DNA from: Clostridia bacterium
GTDB taxonomy: Bacteria > Bacillota > Clostridia > Christensenellales > Aristaeellaceae
Direction: 5' to 3'
Assembly: GCA_017447185.1 (NCBI GenBank)
Contig: JAFSOC010000014.1
Span: 62,001-126,000 of the forward strand
DNA length: 64,000 nucleotides
Part shown: positions 25,783-34,609 of the stretch, piece after piece
Layout: every line of letters begins with the position of its first letter
How positions within the stretch are numbered: the first letter of the stretch is position 1
The notes under the pieces: generated by a model
What the model was told of the DNA's origin: nothing
Database searches by the model: none
The model's input: only the letters and a program-made list of their open reading frames with translations
Translations under genes and position numbers: made by a program

Positions 25783-25815
25783 GTTTCTCACTTCCGTTTC
25801 CGCGTATTATCCAAC

Positions 25816-25854
25816 AAAAAAAGGCGCCGGGTGCATCTCGCACACCCTTGCGCC
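25816..25854 (-). terminator. Leader terminator/attenuator upstream of amt
   Basis: On the minus strand GGCGC (25854-25850) pairs with the GCGCC end of the 3' arm, enclosing a GGGTG...CACCC stem, and is followed by seven Ts (25822-25816). It lies between the amt promoter and RBS, about 10-15 nt after the predicted transcript start. The alternative hairpin CGCA-AGGGTG-TGCG (25852-25839) uses part of the 5' arm and would prevent termination. Confidence 0.7.
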
Positions 25855-25870
25855 TTGCTGGATTGATGGG

Positions 25871-25899
25871 ATTGTATACTGTATTCAATCCCCTGTCAA
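25871..25899 (-). promoter_or_regulatory. Sigma-A promoter of amt
   Basis: Minus-strand TTGACA (25899-25894), a 17-base spacer, and TACAAT (25876-25871). Confidence 0.75.
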
Positions 25900-25931
25900 G
25901 GGGGAAAACATCCGAAAAACAATCGGATTTT

Positions 25932-26657
25932 TTACGCCTTATCACCCATCTGTTTTTCCAGGCGTCCCATGATTTCCTGGTAAGCGTCTTCCACGCCGCC
26001 CAGATCCCGGCGGAAGCGGTCCTTGTCCAGCTTCTCCCCAGTCTTGCTGTCCCACAGGCGGCAGGTATCCGGGCTGATTTCGTCCGCCAGGACGATCTTC
26101 CCGTCGGAAAGGCGGCCGAATTCCAGCTTGAAGTCCACCAGTGTGACGCCGCAGGACTTCCAGAATTCCTTCAGCGCTTCATTGACCTTGAAGGAGTATT
26201 CCTTGATGGTGTCAATTTCCCCGCGGGTCGCCAGTTTCAGCGCCAGCGCGTGGTATTCATTGATCAGCGGATCGCCCAGTTCATCGTTCTTATACGAGAA
26301 CTCGATGGTCGGCGCGTCGAAAACGATGCCTTCCTCGACCCCGTAATGCTTCGCGAAGGATCCGGCCGAAATATTGCGGATAATCACTTCCAGCGGTACA
26401 ATCTGCACTTTCCGCACCAGGGTATCCCGTTCGCTGAGCTCTTCCACAAAGTGCGTGGGAACGCCCTTTGTCTCCAGCATCCGCATCAGGGCATTGCTCA
26501 TCCGGTTATTGATGACGCCCTTTCCCTGGATGGTTCCCTTTTTGAGGCCGTTGAATGCCGTCGCGTCGTCCTTGTAGGAAACGATCAGCAGTTCCGGATC
26601 CTCTGTTGCGAAGACTTTCTTGGCTTTGCCTTCGTAAAGCTGTTCACCCTTGTTCAT
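25932..26657 (-). CDS. purC: Phosphoribosylaminoimidazole-succinocarboxamide synthase
   Basis: Joins CAIR and aspartate with ATP to give SAICAR in purine synthesis. The 241-residue protein opens with LYEGKAKKVFAT, the ATP-binding signature, then SYKDDATAFNGLKKG, then EVIIRNISAGSFAKHYG, LVDFKLEFGR and ADEISPDTCRLWD, the family signatures. It starts 20 bases after gltD with GGAAGGGG-type spacing, so it is probably the last gene of the glnA-gltBD operon. That ties a purine step to nitrogen status. Confidence 0.96.
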   Translation of the reverse strand: MNKGEQLYEGKAKKVFATEDPELLIVSYKDDATAFNGLKKGTIQGKGVINNRMSNALMRMLETKGVPTHFVEELSERDTLVRKVQIVPLEVIIRNISAGSFAKHYGVEEGIVFDAPTIEFSYKNDELGDPLINEYHALALKLATRGEIDTIKEYSFKVNEALKEFWKSCGVTLVDFKLEFGRLSDGKIVLADEISPDTCRLWDSKTGEKLDKDRFRRDLGGVEDAYQEIMGRLEKQMGDKA

Positions 26658-26677
26658 GGTAAATCATCCCCTTCCGG

Positions 26678-28090
26678 TTAATGATGATTCGACACGAAAA
26701 GGTGAATCTCCTGCGCGGCAGCCCGGCCATCCGCCAAAGCCCGTACCACAAGGCTCTGGCCCGTGCGCATGTCGCCGGCGCTGAAAAATTTTCCGCTCAG
26801 GTGATGGGAAAGGTTTTCCGGCAGCAGCCTTCCCCGGCCGTCCGCGGACAGGCCGAAGAGCTGCAGCGTCTTTTCCTCGCAGCCGACAAAGCCGGCGGCG
26901 ATCAGCATCAGCTCACACTTCAGTGTCTGCTCCGAACCCGGCACCGGCTCCATCTTTCCTTCCGGCGTCCTGTGCAGCCGGACAGTTTCCACCGCCGTAA
27001 TCCGGTTCTTCTCATCCGTAAGGATCGACTTGACCGTTGTCTCATAGATCCGTGGGTCGCTTCCCTGCACCGCCTGTGCTTCCTGCTGGCCGTAATCAGT
27101 CCGCAGCGTCCGGGGCCATTCCGGCCAGGGATTCCCGGCGGTCCGGCTTTCCGGCGGCGCCGGCATCATTTCCAGCTGGGCGACAGAAGCGCAGCCCTGT
27201 CGCAGCACGGTGCCCACGCAGTCATTGCCGGTATCCCCGCCGCCGACCACCAGCACATGCTTCCCTTTCGCCAGGCAGGAATCTTCCCCGTTCAGCAGTT
27301 TTTTTGTTGTTTCCGTCAGGAAATCCACCGCGAAGCGGACGCCTTCCGCGTCCATATGCTCCACATTCAGGGACCGGGGCTTCCGGGATCCGCCGCACAG
27401 CACGACAGCGTCAAATTCCTTCAGTTCCTCCGGGTCCGCTTCCCGGTTCAAAAGAAAGGTCACGCCTTCCGCTTCCATCAGCCGGATCCGCCGCTCCACG
27501 ATTTCCTTGGGCAGTTTCATATTCGGAATGCCGTACATCAGCAGTCCGCCGGGTTTTTCCGCCCGCTCAATCACGGTTACCCGGTGTCCCATCCGGTTCA
27601 GCAGGTCTGCTGCCGCCAGGCCCGAAGGGCCGCTGCCGACCACAGCAATATGCTTTCCGGTCCGCTCCGCGGGCAGCCGCGGGCGCATCCAGCCCTGTTC
27701 AAATCCTTTTTCAATCAGATACAGCTCGTTGTCCCGGTTCGTGACCCCGTCATCCGCCAGGTTGCAGGCTTTTTCGCACAGCGCAGGGCAGATCCTTCCC
27801 GTGAATTCCGGGAAAGGCGCTGTTTCCAGCAGGCGTTCCAGCGCTTCCTTTTCCAGTCCGTTGCACAACAGGTCGTTCCATTCCGGAATCAGGTTGTGCA
27901 GCGGGCATCCGAAGGAGGACTGACAGAAGGGCACGCCGCAGTTCATGCAGCGGGAGGCCTGGCAGGTCCGCTCCTCCGCCGGCTGCTGGATATGCAGGTC
28001 CTCATAGTCCGTAAGGCGTTCCTTCACGTCCCGGAACGGATTTTCTTTCCGGGCGTATTCCAGGAAACCGGTTGCTTTTCCCATATTCAC
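26678..28090 (-). CDS. gltD: Glutamate synthase small subunit (NADPH, FAD)
   Basis: Passes electrons from NAD(P)H through FAD and iron-sulfur clusters to the large subunit for glutamate synthesis. N-terminal cysteines (CQASRCMNCGVPFCQSSFGCPLHNLIPEWNDL, split here) ligate two 4Fe-4S clusters. The FAD-binding GSGPSGLAAADLL lies near residue 150, the NADPH-binding GGGDTGNDC near 287, and AAGFVGCE near the C-terminus. At 470 residues it is normal for the family. A GTG at 28090 overlaps the gltB stop (GTGA); an ATG six bases later is equally possible. The overlap implies coupled translation of the two subunits. Confidence 0.95.
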   Translation of the reverse strand: MNMGKATGFLEYARKENPFRDVKERLTDYEDLHIQQPAEERTCQASRCMNCGVPFCQSSFGCPLHNLIPEWNDLLCNGLEKEALERLLETAPFPEFTGRICPALCEKACNLADDGVTNRDNELYLIEKGFEQGWMRPRLPAERTGKHIAVVGSGPSGLAAADLLNRMGHRVTVIERAEKPGGLLMYGIPNMKLPKEIVERRIRLMEAEGVTFLLNREADPEELKEFDAVVLCGGSRKPRSLNVEHMDAEGVRFAVDFLTETTKKLLNGEDSCLAKGKHVLVVGGGDTGNDCVGTVLRQGCASVAQLEMMPAPPESRTAGNPWPEWPRTLRTDYGQQEAQAVQGSDPRIYETTVKSILTDEKNRITAVETVRLHRTPEGKMEPVPGSEQTLKCELMLIAAGFVGCEEKTLQLFGLSADGRGRLLPENLSHHLSGKFFSAGDMRTGQSLVVRALADGRAAAQEIHLFVSNHH

Positions 28091-31000
28091 GCCCCCTTAT
28101 TCTGCAGGTACGCCAGGTATTCGTCGGAAATGACGGCCCTGAATTTCGGCAGGTACTGCGCAAAGGCAGCCAGGATTTCCCCGGCCTTTTTCGAGCCGGT
28201 TGCCTTTGCGTGCATGGTCAGCAGCCTCTCCAGGTCCGCCGCCTCTTCCGGCCGGACCGGATACATGCGCACATGACCCGTGTTCAGGTGATCCTTCAGC
28301 GTATCGTTTTCATCCAGTACCCATGCGATGCCGCCGCTCATACCGGCGGCGAAGTTGTCGCCCACCGGACCCAGCACGGCCACCCGTCCGCCTGTCATGT
28401 ATTCGCAGCCGTGGTCACCCACGCCCTCTGCCACAGCCCACGCGCCGGAGTTCCGCACCGCGAAGCGTTCGCCCGCCATGCCGGCCACAAAGGCGTATCC
28501 GCCGGTGGCGCCATACAGGGCTACGTTTCCAATCAGGGTATCCTCCTGCCGCCAGATGCTGTCCGCCGGCGGGCAGACCGCCAGCGTTCCGCCGGATAGT
28601 CCCTTGCCCAGGTAGTCATTGGCCACGCCGTAGAGGGTGATCGCCTGTCCCGCGGGCAGGAACGCACCGAAGGACTGGCCGCCGCATCCCAGGGCCTGGA
28701 TATTCTTTTCTCCACGGAGCATTGTGCCAAAGGCACGGTCCGTGGTCATCAGATGCACATGGTTCTGGAACAGGCGCGCGTCCGTCCGTTCCGCCAGGCG
28801 GAAGTCATGCTTCGCTTCCGGCCGGAAATGCGTGTTCCGGGCAAAGCCGGTCAGGTCGCTCAGGTCCAAGGCGGCGTCCGGTTTCACCTTCAGCAGGTCG
28901 CTGCGGCCCACCAGTTCGCCCACCGTGCGGGCACCCAGCTTCGCCATGATCTCCCGCAGCTGCTGCGCGATAAAGATCATGAAGCGTTCCACATATTCCG
29001 GTTTCCCGGCAAACTTTTTCCGCAGTTCAGGATTCTGTGTGGCAATGCCAAAGGGGCAGGTGCCCAGGTGGCATACCCGCATCATCCGGCAGCCCATGGT
29101 GACCAGCGGCGCCGTGGCAAAGCCGAACTCTTCCGCGCCCAGCAGCAGGGCCACCGCCACATCGTGTCCCGTCATCAGTTTTCCGTCTGTTTCCAGCGTC
29201 ACTGTCTGGCGCAGCCGGTTACGGCACAGCACCTGGTGAGCCTCCGCCAGGCCGATTTCCCAGGGTAGTCCCGCATGATGCACGCTGCTCAGCGGTACCG
29301 CGCCGGTTCCGCCTTCCCCGCCGGAGATCAGGATGCCGCCGGCGCCGGCTTTCGCCACGCCGCTGGCAATCGTTCCCACGCCGCTGGAAGAAACCAGCTT
29401 GACCGTAATCTTCGCCTGTTCATTGGCGCACTGCAGGTCATAGATCAGTTCCGCCAGATCCTCGATGGAATAGATATCGTGATGCGGCGGCGGTGAAATC
29501 AGGGAAATTCCGGGGGTCGAGCAGCGCGTTTTCGCGACGCTTTCCGTCACCTTCGCACCTGGCAGGTGTCCGCCTTCACCGGGCTTGGCGCCCTGCGCCA
29601 TCTTGATCTGGATTTCCTTCGCGGACAGCAGGTATTCCCGGGTCACTCCGAAGCGGCCGGAAGCCACTTGCTTGATGGCCGAGTTCAGGTCCGTGCCGAA
29701 GCGCTCCGGCAGTTCCCCGCCCTCGCCGCTGTTCGATCTTCCGCCCAGGTGGTTCATAGCCCGTGCCATGCATTCATGCGCTTCCTGGGAGATGGAGCCG
29801 TAGCTCATCGCGCCTGTACGGAAACGCTTCACAATCGCTTCCACCGGTTCCACTTCGGAAAGCGGTATCTCCCGGCAGGCTTCATACCGGAAATCCAGCA
29901 TGGAGCGGATAGTCCGGGGACCTTCCTTCTCGATGCCGGCAGCATATTTGTCAAACAGTTCCCGGCTGTCCGTCCATACAGCCTCCTGCAGCAGGTGGAT
30001 AGTCTCCGGGGAGTACAGGTGTTCCTCCGCCTGCGGACCTGTCCGCAGCCGATGTACACCCACGGCCGGCAGTCCCCTGCCTTCCGTCCTGCAGAAAGCT
30101 TCCCCGTGATGGAAACGGATGTCCGCTTCCACCCGGTTCAGGTCGGTTCCTCCCAGGGCACAGGGGGTATTGGTGAAATACTTTTCCACGAAAGGCCGAT
30201 CCAGGCCTACCGCTTCAAACAGCTGCGCACTCTGGTATGCCTGCAGGGTGGAGACACCCATCTTGGAGGCAATCTTCAGCACACCGGCGGTCAGCGCCCT
30301 GTCATAACGGGCCAGAGCCTCTTCGGGTTTCAGGCTCACGGCGCCTTCCCGGCACAATTCGCGCACCCAGGCATGGGCCAGGTACGGATTGACGGCCCGC
30401 GCGCCGAAAGCCACCAGCAATGCAAGCTGGTGCACGTCCCGGGGTTCCCCGCTTTCCAGCACCACGGAAACCGCCGTCCGCTTCTTGATCCGGATCAGAT
30501 GCTGCTCCAGCGCGGAAACCGCCAGCAGCGACGGAATGGCCAGATGATCCGCGTCCACGCCCCGGTCGGACAGGATCAGCACATTGACCCGATCCCGGCA
30601 GGCCCGGTCGCAGGCTGCGAACAGGTCCGCCAGCGCGTCCCGCAGGGTTCCGTCCTTCGGGTACAGCAGGGATACCGTCCGGACCTTGAAGGAGGGATGA
30701 TCCAGGTTCCGGATCCGCCGGAATTCCTCTTCCGCCAGCACCGGCGTGGGCAGTTCCAGCACCGTGCAGTTTTCGGGATCGTGGGAAAGCAGGTTCCCGT
30801 CATCTCCGATATACACGGAGCAGTCCGTCTTGATTTCTTCCCGCAGCGCGTCAATCGGCGGGTTGGTCACCTGGGCAAAGCGCTGCTTGAAGTAGTCAAA
30901 CAGGGAGGGATGCGTTTTGGACAGGGCCGCCAACGGCTCGTCCGCGCCCATGGACACGATCGGTTCTGTTCCGTTCTCCGCCATCGGCCGCAGGATATCC

Positions 31001-32415
31001 TGCACATCTTCCCATGTATAATGAAAGGCTTTGGCCAGCTGTTTCAGCCGGTCTTCATCCACGGTCTCCGTTTCTTCCGGAGCACCCGGCAGGTCCCCTA
31101 GCCGGATCAGGTTCTGCATCCATTCCGTATAGGGGAACGCATGGGCATAGCGGGTTTTCACCTCGCTGCTTTCGGACAGCCGTCCGGTCTCCAGGTCCGC
31201 CTCCAGCACATCGCCGGATTTCAGCTTCCACCGGCGGATAATATGCGCGTTTTCCTCGAACAGGACGCCGGCTTCCGACGAAAGAATCAGCCGGTGATCG
31301 TCCGTCAGCGCGCAGCGCAGCGGCCGCAATCCGTTCCGGTCCAGGGAAGCGCAGATCTTCTCCCCATCCGTATAGAGCACCGCCGCCGGCCCGTCCCAAG
31401 GTTCCATCATCGTAGCATAATAACGGTACAGATCCCGCCAGGGCGTCTCCCGCTCCCGGATCCCCTGCCAGGGTTCCGGCATCAGGATCATGCCGGCCAG
31501 GGACAGCGGAATGCCGTTCATCGTCAGGAACTCCAGCGTGTTGTCCAGCATCTGGCTGTCGCTGCCACCTTCCGCCACCACCGGAAGCACCCGCTGCATC
31601 TCCTCGCCCATCACGGCAGAGCGCATGGTTTCCTCCCGGGCCTTCATCCGGTCGTGGTTGCCGCGGATCGTATTGATTTCCCCGTTGTGAAGCAGCATCC
31701 GCTGGGGATGTGCCTTGCTCCAGGAGGGGAAAGTATTGGTGGAGAAACGGGAATGGACCATGGCCATCCGGCTCACATACCGCGCGTCCTGCAGGTCGTC
31801 ATAGAAGGACCGCAGCTGGTTTACCAGCATCATGCCCTTATAAACAATCGTACGGCAGGAAAGCGAACAGATATAGGTATCCGTATCCTGCTTTTCAAAA
31901 ACGCGGCGCAGCACATACAGCCGCCGGTCAAAATCCTGGCCGGCGCTGACATTCCCGGGACGGCGCAGGAAACACTGGCGGATCCGCGGCATCGTGCTGC
32001 GGGCGCCGGCGCCCAGCTGCGCCGGATGGCAGGGAACATTCCGCCATCCCAGGATTTCGATCCGCTCGGAGGCAGCCAGCTGTTCGAAAATCCGGCAGGT
32101 GTTTTCGGCGCTGACTTCATCTTCCGGCAAAAAAAACATCCCCACGCCGTAGTCTCCCGGCCGGCCAAGCTGGATTCCTTCCTCCAGGGCCCAGGCGGAA
32201 AAAAGGCTGTGGGGCAGTTCTGTCAGTATTCCGACCCCGTCGCCGGTCGTGCCAAGCGCGTCGCTCCCGGCCCGGTGGGCCAGGCGCTCCACAATGGAAA
32301 GCGCCTGGTCGACCGTCCGGTGTGTGGCGCGGCCGTTCAGGTCCGCAACCGCACCGACGCCGCAGTTTTCATGTTCCAGTTCCTCATGATAAAGGGGATA
32401 TCTGCGGTCCTGCAT
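28087..32415 (-). CDS. gltB: Glutamate synthase large subunit
   Basis: Makes two glutamates from glutamine and 2-oxoglutarate. The 1442-residue enzyme has a class II amidotransferase domain whose nucleophile Cys is in HENCGVGAVADL near residue 18, so a short propeptide must be removed. Central and FMN-binding barrel domains follow: RFRTGAMSYGSISQEAH, LPGAKV, SGGEGGTGA, and the 3Fe-4S cysteine set CRMMRVCHLGTC. A C-terminal beta-helix (GxxxG-rich, GATGGYAFVAGMAGERFAVRNSG in part) closes the protein. It starts three bases after the ANTAR gene stop and overlaps gltD, so the three are one transcript. Confidence 0.96.
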   Translation of the reverse strand: MQDRRYPLYHEELEHENCGVGAVADLNGRATHRTVDQALSIVERLAHRAGSDALGTTGDGVGILTELPHSLFSAWALEEGIQLGRPGDYGVGMFFLPEDEVSAENTCRIFEQLAASERIEILGWRNVPCHPAQLGAGARSTMPRIRQCFLRRPGNVSAGQDFDRRLYVLRRVFEKQDTDTYICSLSCRTIVYKGMMLVNQLRSFYDDLQDARYVSRMAMVHSRFSTNTFPSWSKAHPQRMLLHNGEINTIRGNHDRMKAREETMRSAVMGEEMQRVLPVVAEGGSDSQMLDNTLEFLTMNGIPLSLAGMILMPEPWQGIRERETPWRDLYRYYATMMEPWDGPAAVLYTDGEKICASLDRNGLRPLRCALTDDHRLILSSEAGVLFEENAHIIRRWKLKSGDVLEADLETGRLSESSEVKTRYAHAFPYTEWMQNLIRLGDLPGAPEETETVDEDRLKQLAKAFHYTWEDVQDILRPMAENGTEPIVSMGADEPLAALSKTHPSLFDYFKQRFAQVTNPPIDALREEIKTDCSVYIGDDGNLLSHDPENCTVLELPTPVLAEEEFRRIRNLDHPSFKVRTVSLLYPKDGTLRDALADLFAACDRACRDRVNVLILSDRGVDADHLAIPSLLAVSALEQHLIRIKKRTAVSVVLESGEPRDVHQLALLVAFGARAVNPYLAHAWVRELCREGAVSLKPEEALARYDRALTAGVLKIASKMGVSTLQAYQSAQLFEAVGLDRPFVEKYFTNTPCALGGTDLNRVEADIRFHHGEAFCRTEGRGLPAVGVHRLRTGPQAEEHLYSPETIHLLQEAVWTDSRELFDKYAAGIEKEGPRTIRSMLDFRYEACREIPLSEVEPVEAIVKRFRTGAMSYGSISQEAHECMARAMNHLGGRSNSGEGGELPERFGTDLNSAIKQVASGRFGVTREYLLSAKEIQIKMAQGAKPGEGGHLPGAKVTESVAKTRCSTPGISLISPPPHHDIYSIEDLAELIYDLQCANEQAKITVKLVSSSGVGTIASGVAKAGAGGILISGGEGGTGAVPLSSVHHAGLPWEIGLAEAHQVLCRNRLRQTVTLETDGKLMTGHDVAVALLLGAEEFGFATAPLVTMGCRMMRVCHLGTCPFGIATQNPELRKKFAGKPEYVERFMIFIAQQLREIMAKLGARTVGELVGRSDLLKVKPDAALDLSDLTGFARNTHFRPEAKHDFRLAERTDARLFQNHVHLMTTDRAFGTMLRGEKNIQALGCGGQSFGAFLPAGQAITLYGVANDYLGKGLSGGTLAVCPPADSIWRQEDTLIGNVALYGATGGYAFVAGMAGERFAVRNSGAWAVAEGVGDHGCEYMTGGRVAVLGPVGDNFAAGMSGGIAWVLDENDTLKDHLNTGHVRMYPVRPEEAADLERLLTMHAKATGSKKAGEILAAFAQYLPKFRAVISDEYLAYLQNKGA

Positions 32416-32418
32416 TTT

Positions 32419-32955
32419 TCATCCCTGCTTTTTACTGTTTTGTTGCACAATCCTGGCAGCATAATCCGCCATCTTCGTACTGTGATCCATGGCCTGCTTC
32501 TGCAGCAGGTGATGCGCCTCCGGTTCTGTAATATGCAGCTGTTTCATCAGGATTTCCTTTGCCTGCTCCACAATCTGCCTTTCCGCTCCCATCCGTTTCG
32601 GCATTTTCATCCGGTGCAGCTGGTTCAGCATTTCCAGCGCGCCGAGAATCGCCTGTCCGCTCGTAGGCAGCGCCAGCCGGAAAATCTCGGAGGATTCGCA
32701 GCTCTCGAGAACTGCCGGCCTGGCAATCAGCAGGATCTGCACCCTGTCTCCGTAATCCCATACCAGATCATCCGGACTGCAGTCCGGCAGCTGGCCCAGG
32801 AAAATGACAATACTGTCTTCACTTTCCGTGAGGGCACGCCGCAGGCTGCTTCCGGAGGAACAGCACCGGTACACGGAAGAACCGGAGGAGGCCAGCAGCC
32901 TGGTCATCTGATCCCGGTTCGTTTCCGAAGCGCCGGCAATGATCATTCGAGCCAC
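32419..32955 (-). CDS. ANTAR-domain RNA-binding regulator with degenerate receiver
   Basis: A predicted transcription antiterminator. Residues 1-115 resemble a CheY-like receiver, but the position expected to carry the phosphoacceptor Asp reads SIVIFLGQLPD, with Gly where Asp belongs, so it is probably not phosphorylated. The C-terminal ANTAR domain is clear: ERQIVEQAKEILMKQL, HITEPEAHHLLQKQAM, DYAARIV, the three-helix RNA-binding fold that recognises hairpin loops in leader RNAs. The gene lies between glnA and gltB on the same transcript. A role in sensing nitrogen and antiterminating the glnA, asnB and amt leaders is inferred from context. Confidence 0.88.
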   Translation of the reverse strand: MARMIIAGASETNRDQMTRLLASSGSSVYRCCSSGSSLRRALTESEDSIVIFLGQLPDCSPDDLVWDYGDRVQILLIARPAVLESCESSEIFRLALPTSGQAILGALEMLNQLHRMKMPKRMGAERQIVEQAKEILMKQLHITEPEAHHLLQKQAMDHSTKMADYAARIVQQNSKKQG

Positions 32956-32997
32956 TCGTCTTCCTCCTCTCCGTTACAGATTTGGACGCAATCCGGA

Positions 32998-34329
32998 TTA
33001 ATACATCACAATGTAGCGATCAATCTCCCAGCTGCTCACATGGGTGCGGTACGCATCCCATTCCTTTTCCTTGCCTTCCACATACTGGCCCATGACATGC
33101 TCACCCAGCGCGGCGCAGATCACGTCGTCCGCCTTCAGGCAGTCCACAGCTTCCTTCAGTGTGCCGGGCAGGGAACGGATGCCCTTGGCTTCGCGGGTCA
33201 CCGCGTCCATCGCGAAGATGTTCTCGGTGATTTCTTCCGGAGGCGTGAGGCCCTTCTTAATGCCATCCAGACCGGCAGCCAGGCAGACCGCCATGTTCAG
33301 GTACGGGTTGCAGCTGGGATCCGGGCAGCGCAGTTCAACGCGCGTTCCCATACCGCGGGATGCGGGAATACGGATGAGCGCAGAACGGTTGCTGGCACTC
33401 CAGGCCAGGTAGCAGGGCGCTTCATAGCCGGGAACCAGGCGCTTGTAGCTGTTTACCAGCGGGTTGGTTATCGCCGCCATGCCGCGAATGTGCTCCAGGA
33501 TGCCGGCGATGAAGGAATAGGCTTCCTTGCTCAGTCCGCGCTTGTCGGAAGGATCGGCAAACACATTCTTGCCGTCCTTGAACAGGCTCATATTGGTATG
33601 CATGCCGCTGCCGTTGATTCCGAAAACGGGCTTGGGCATGAAGGTCGCATGCAGGCCGTTCTTCTGGGCCAGCGTTTTCACTGCCAGTTTGAAGGTCATG
33701 ATGTTGTCCGCTGCCTTCAGCGCATCGGCATACTTGAAGTCGATCTCGTGCTGGCCGGCTGCCACTTCATGATGGCTGGCTTCAATTTCAAAGCCCATCT
33801 GCTCCAGTGCCAGGCAGATCTCACGCCGGGTGCTTTCGCCGTGATCCAGCGGTCCAAGGTCGAAGTATCCGGCTTCGTCCGAGGTCGCGGTGGTGGGCTT
33901 GCCCTCTTCATCCGTCTGGAAGAGGAAGAATTCCATTTCCGGACCGACGTTGAAGGAATATCCCATCTCCGCCGCTTCCGCCAGCACCTTCTTCAGCACG
34001 CCGCGGGGATCGCCGGCAAAGGGCGTTCCGTCCGGATTGTATACGTCGCAGATCAGCCGGGCGACTTTCCCGTGCTGCGGACGCCAGGGCAGAATCGTGA
34101 AGGTGTCCAGGTCGGGCCGCAGGTACTGGTCGCTCTCATTGATGCGGACGAAGCCCTCGATGGAACTGCCGTCGATCATGATCTCATTGTTGACCGCCTT
34201 TTCAATCTGGCTGGCAGTGATGGCCACATTCTTCAGCTGACCGAAAATATCGGTGAACTGCATGCGGATAAATTCCACATCACCTTCCCGGACCATGCGG
34301 ATGATATCTTCCTTCGTGAATCTGCTCAT
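32998..34329 (-). CDS. glnA: Glutamine synthetase type I-alpha
   Basis: Makes glutamine from glutamate, ammonia and ATP. The 443-residue length fits the GSI-alpha group of Firmicutes, which lacks the adenylylation site. Diagnostic blocks are [56 protein letters not shown] with metal and glutamate ligands, [18 protein letters not shown], and [13 protein letters not shown] follows GGAGG. It is the promoter-proximal gene of the glnA-ANTAR-gltB-gltD-purC operon and has a terminator-containing leader, so expression should depend on antitermination. Confidence 0.97.
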   Translation of the reverse strand: MSRFTKEDIIRMVREGDVEFIRMQFTDIFGQLKNVAITASQIEKAVNNEIMIDGSSIEGFVRINESDQYLRPDLDTFTILPWRPQHGKVARLICDVYNPDGTPFAGDPRGVLKKVLAEAAEMGYSFNVGPEMEFFLFQTDEEGKPTTATSDEAGYFDLGPLDHGESTRREICLALEQMGFEIEASHHEVAAGQHEIDFKYADALKAADNIMTFKLAVKTLAQKNGLHATFMPKPVFGINGSGMHTNMSLFKDGKNVFADPSDKRGLSKEAYSFIAGILEHIRGMAAITNPLVNSYKRLVPGYEAPCYLAWSASNRSALIRIPASRGMGTRVELRCPDPSCNPYLNMAVCLAAGLDGIKKGLTPPEEITENIFAMDAVTREAKGIRSLPGTLKEAVDCLKADDVICAALGEHVMGQYVEGKEKEWDAYRTHVSSWEIDRYIVMY

Positions 34330-34349
34330 AACAACAACCTCCTCAAATC

Positions 34350-34392
34350 AAAAACAGGCAAGTTCAGCCATCGGATCATGGCTCCCTTGCCT
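34350..34392 (-). terminator. Leader terminator/attenuator upstream of glnA
   Basis: On the minus strand AGGCAAG (34392-34386) pairs with CTTGCCT (34362-34356), enclosing AGCCAT-GATCCG-ATGGCT, and is followed by GTTTTT. It lies between promoter and RBS. The alternative hairpin GGC-AAGGGA-GCC (34391-34380) overlaps the 5' arm and is incompatible with the terminator. Confidence 0.7.
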
Positions 34393-34403
34393 TGTATGCC
34401 GGG

Positions 34404-34432
34404 ATCATACCATCCCGGTTTTCGCCTGTCAA
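34404..34432 (-). promoter_or_regulatory. Sigma-A promoter of the glnA operon
   Basis: Minus-strand TTGACA (34432-34427), a 17-base spacer, and TATGAT (34409-34404). It is divergent from the asnB promoter about 65 bases away. Confidence 0.8.
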
Positions 34433-34496
34433 GCGTTTTGGACCGGCTGAAATTGTTTTCCCTTTGTTTTCCCCTTCCCGCTTTTCCGTGATCTCC

Positions 34497-34525
34497 TTGA
34501 CAAGCCTTTCCCGGGATGATACCAT
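34497..34525 (+). promoter_or_regulatory. Sigma-A promoter of asnB-guaA
   Basis: TTGACA (34497-34502), a 17-base spacer, and TACCAT (34520-34525). The spacer shares CCGGGATG with the glnA promoter spacer. Confidence 0.7.
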
Positions 34526-34538
34526 ACCTGCCATCAAG

Positions 34539-34574
34539 ACAAGGGAGTCCTGAAATGGGGCTTCCTGTTTTTTT
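34539..34574 (+). terminator. Leader terminator/attenuator upstream of asnB
   Basis: ACAAGGGAG (34539-34547) pairs with GCTTCCTGT (34560-34568), with one bulged A and a G-T pair, followed by seven Ts. Two structures compete with it: GAC-AAGGGA-GTC (34538-34549), and an 11-bp perfect stem CTGAAATGGGG (34550-34560) with CCCCATTTCAG (34582-34592) that reaches to within a few bases of the RBS. Confidence 0.65.
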
Positions 34575-34609
34575 GTTCCTTCCCCATTTCAGTTCAGGAG
34601 GCGATCCGT

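Noticed and set aside
31141-34491. 1,100-codon plus-strand frame opposite gltB, the ANTAR gene and glnA
   Set aside because: It spans three genes with known motifs on the minus strand and shows no domain of its own.
34350-34600. Classical two-hairpin ANTAR target in the glnA and asnB leaders
   Set aside because: A second hexaloop hairpin with A1 and G4 could not be found in either leader; only one hairpin per leader is claimed.
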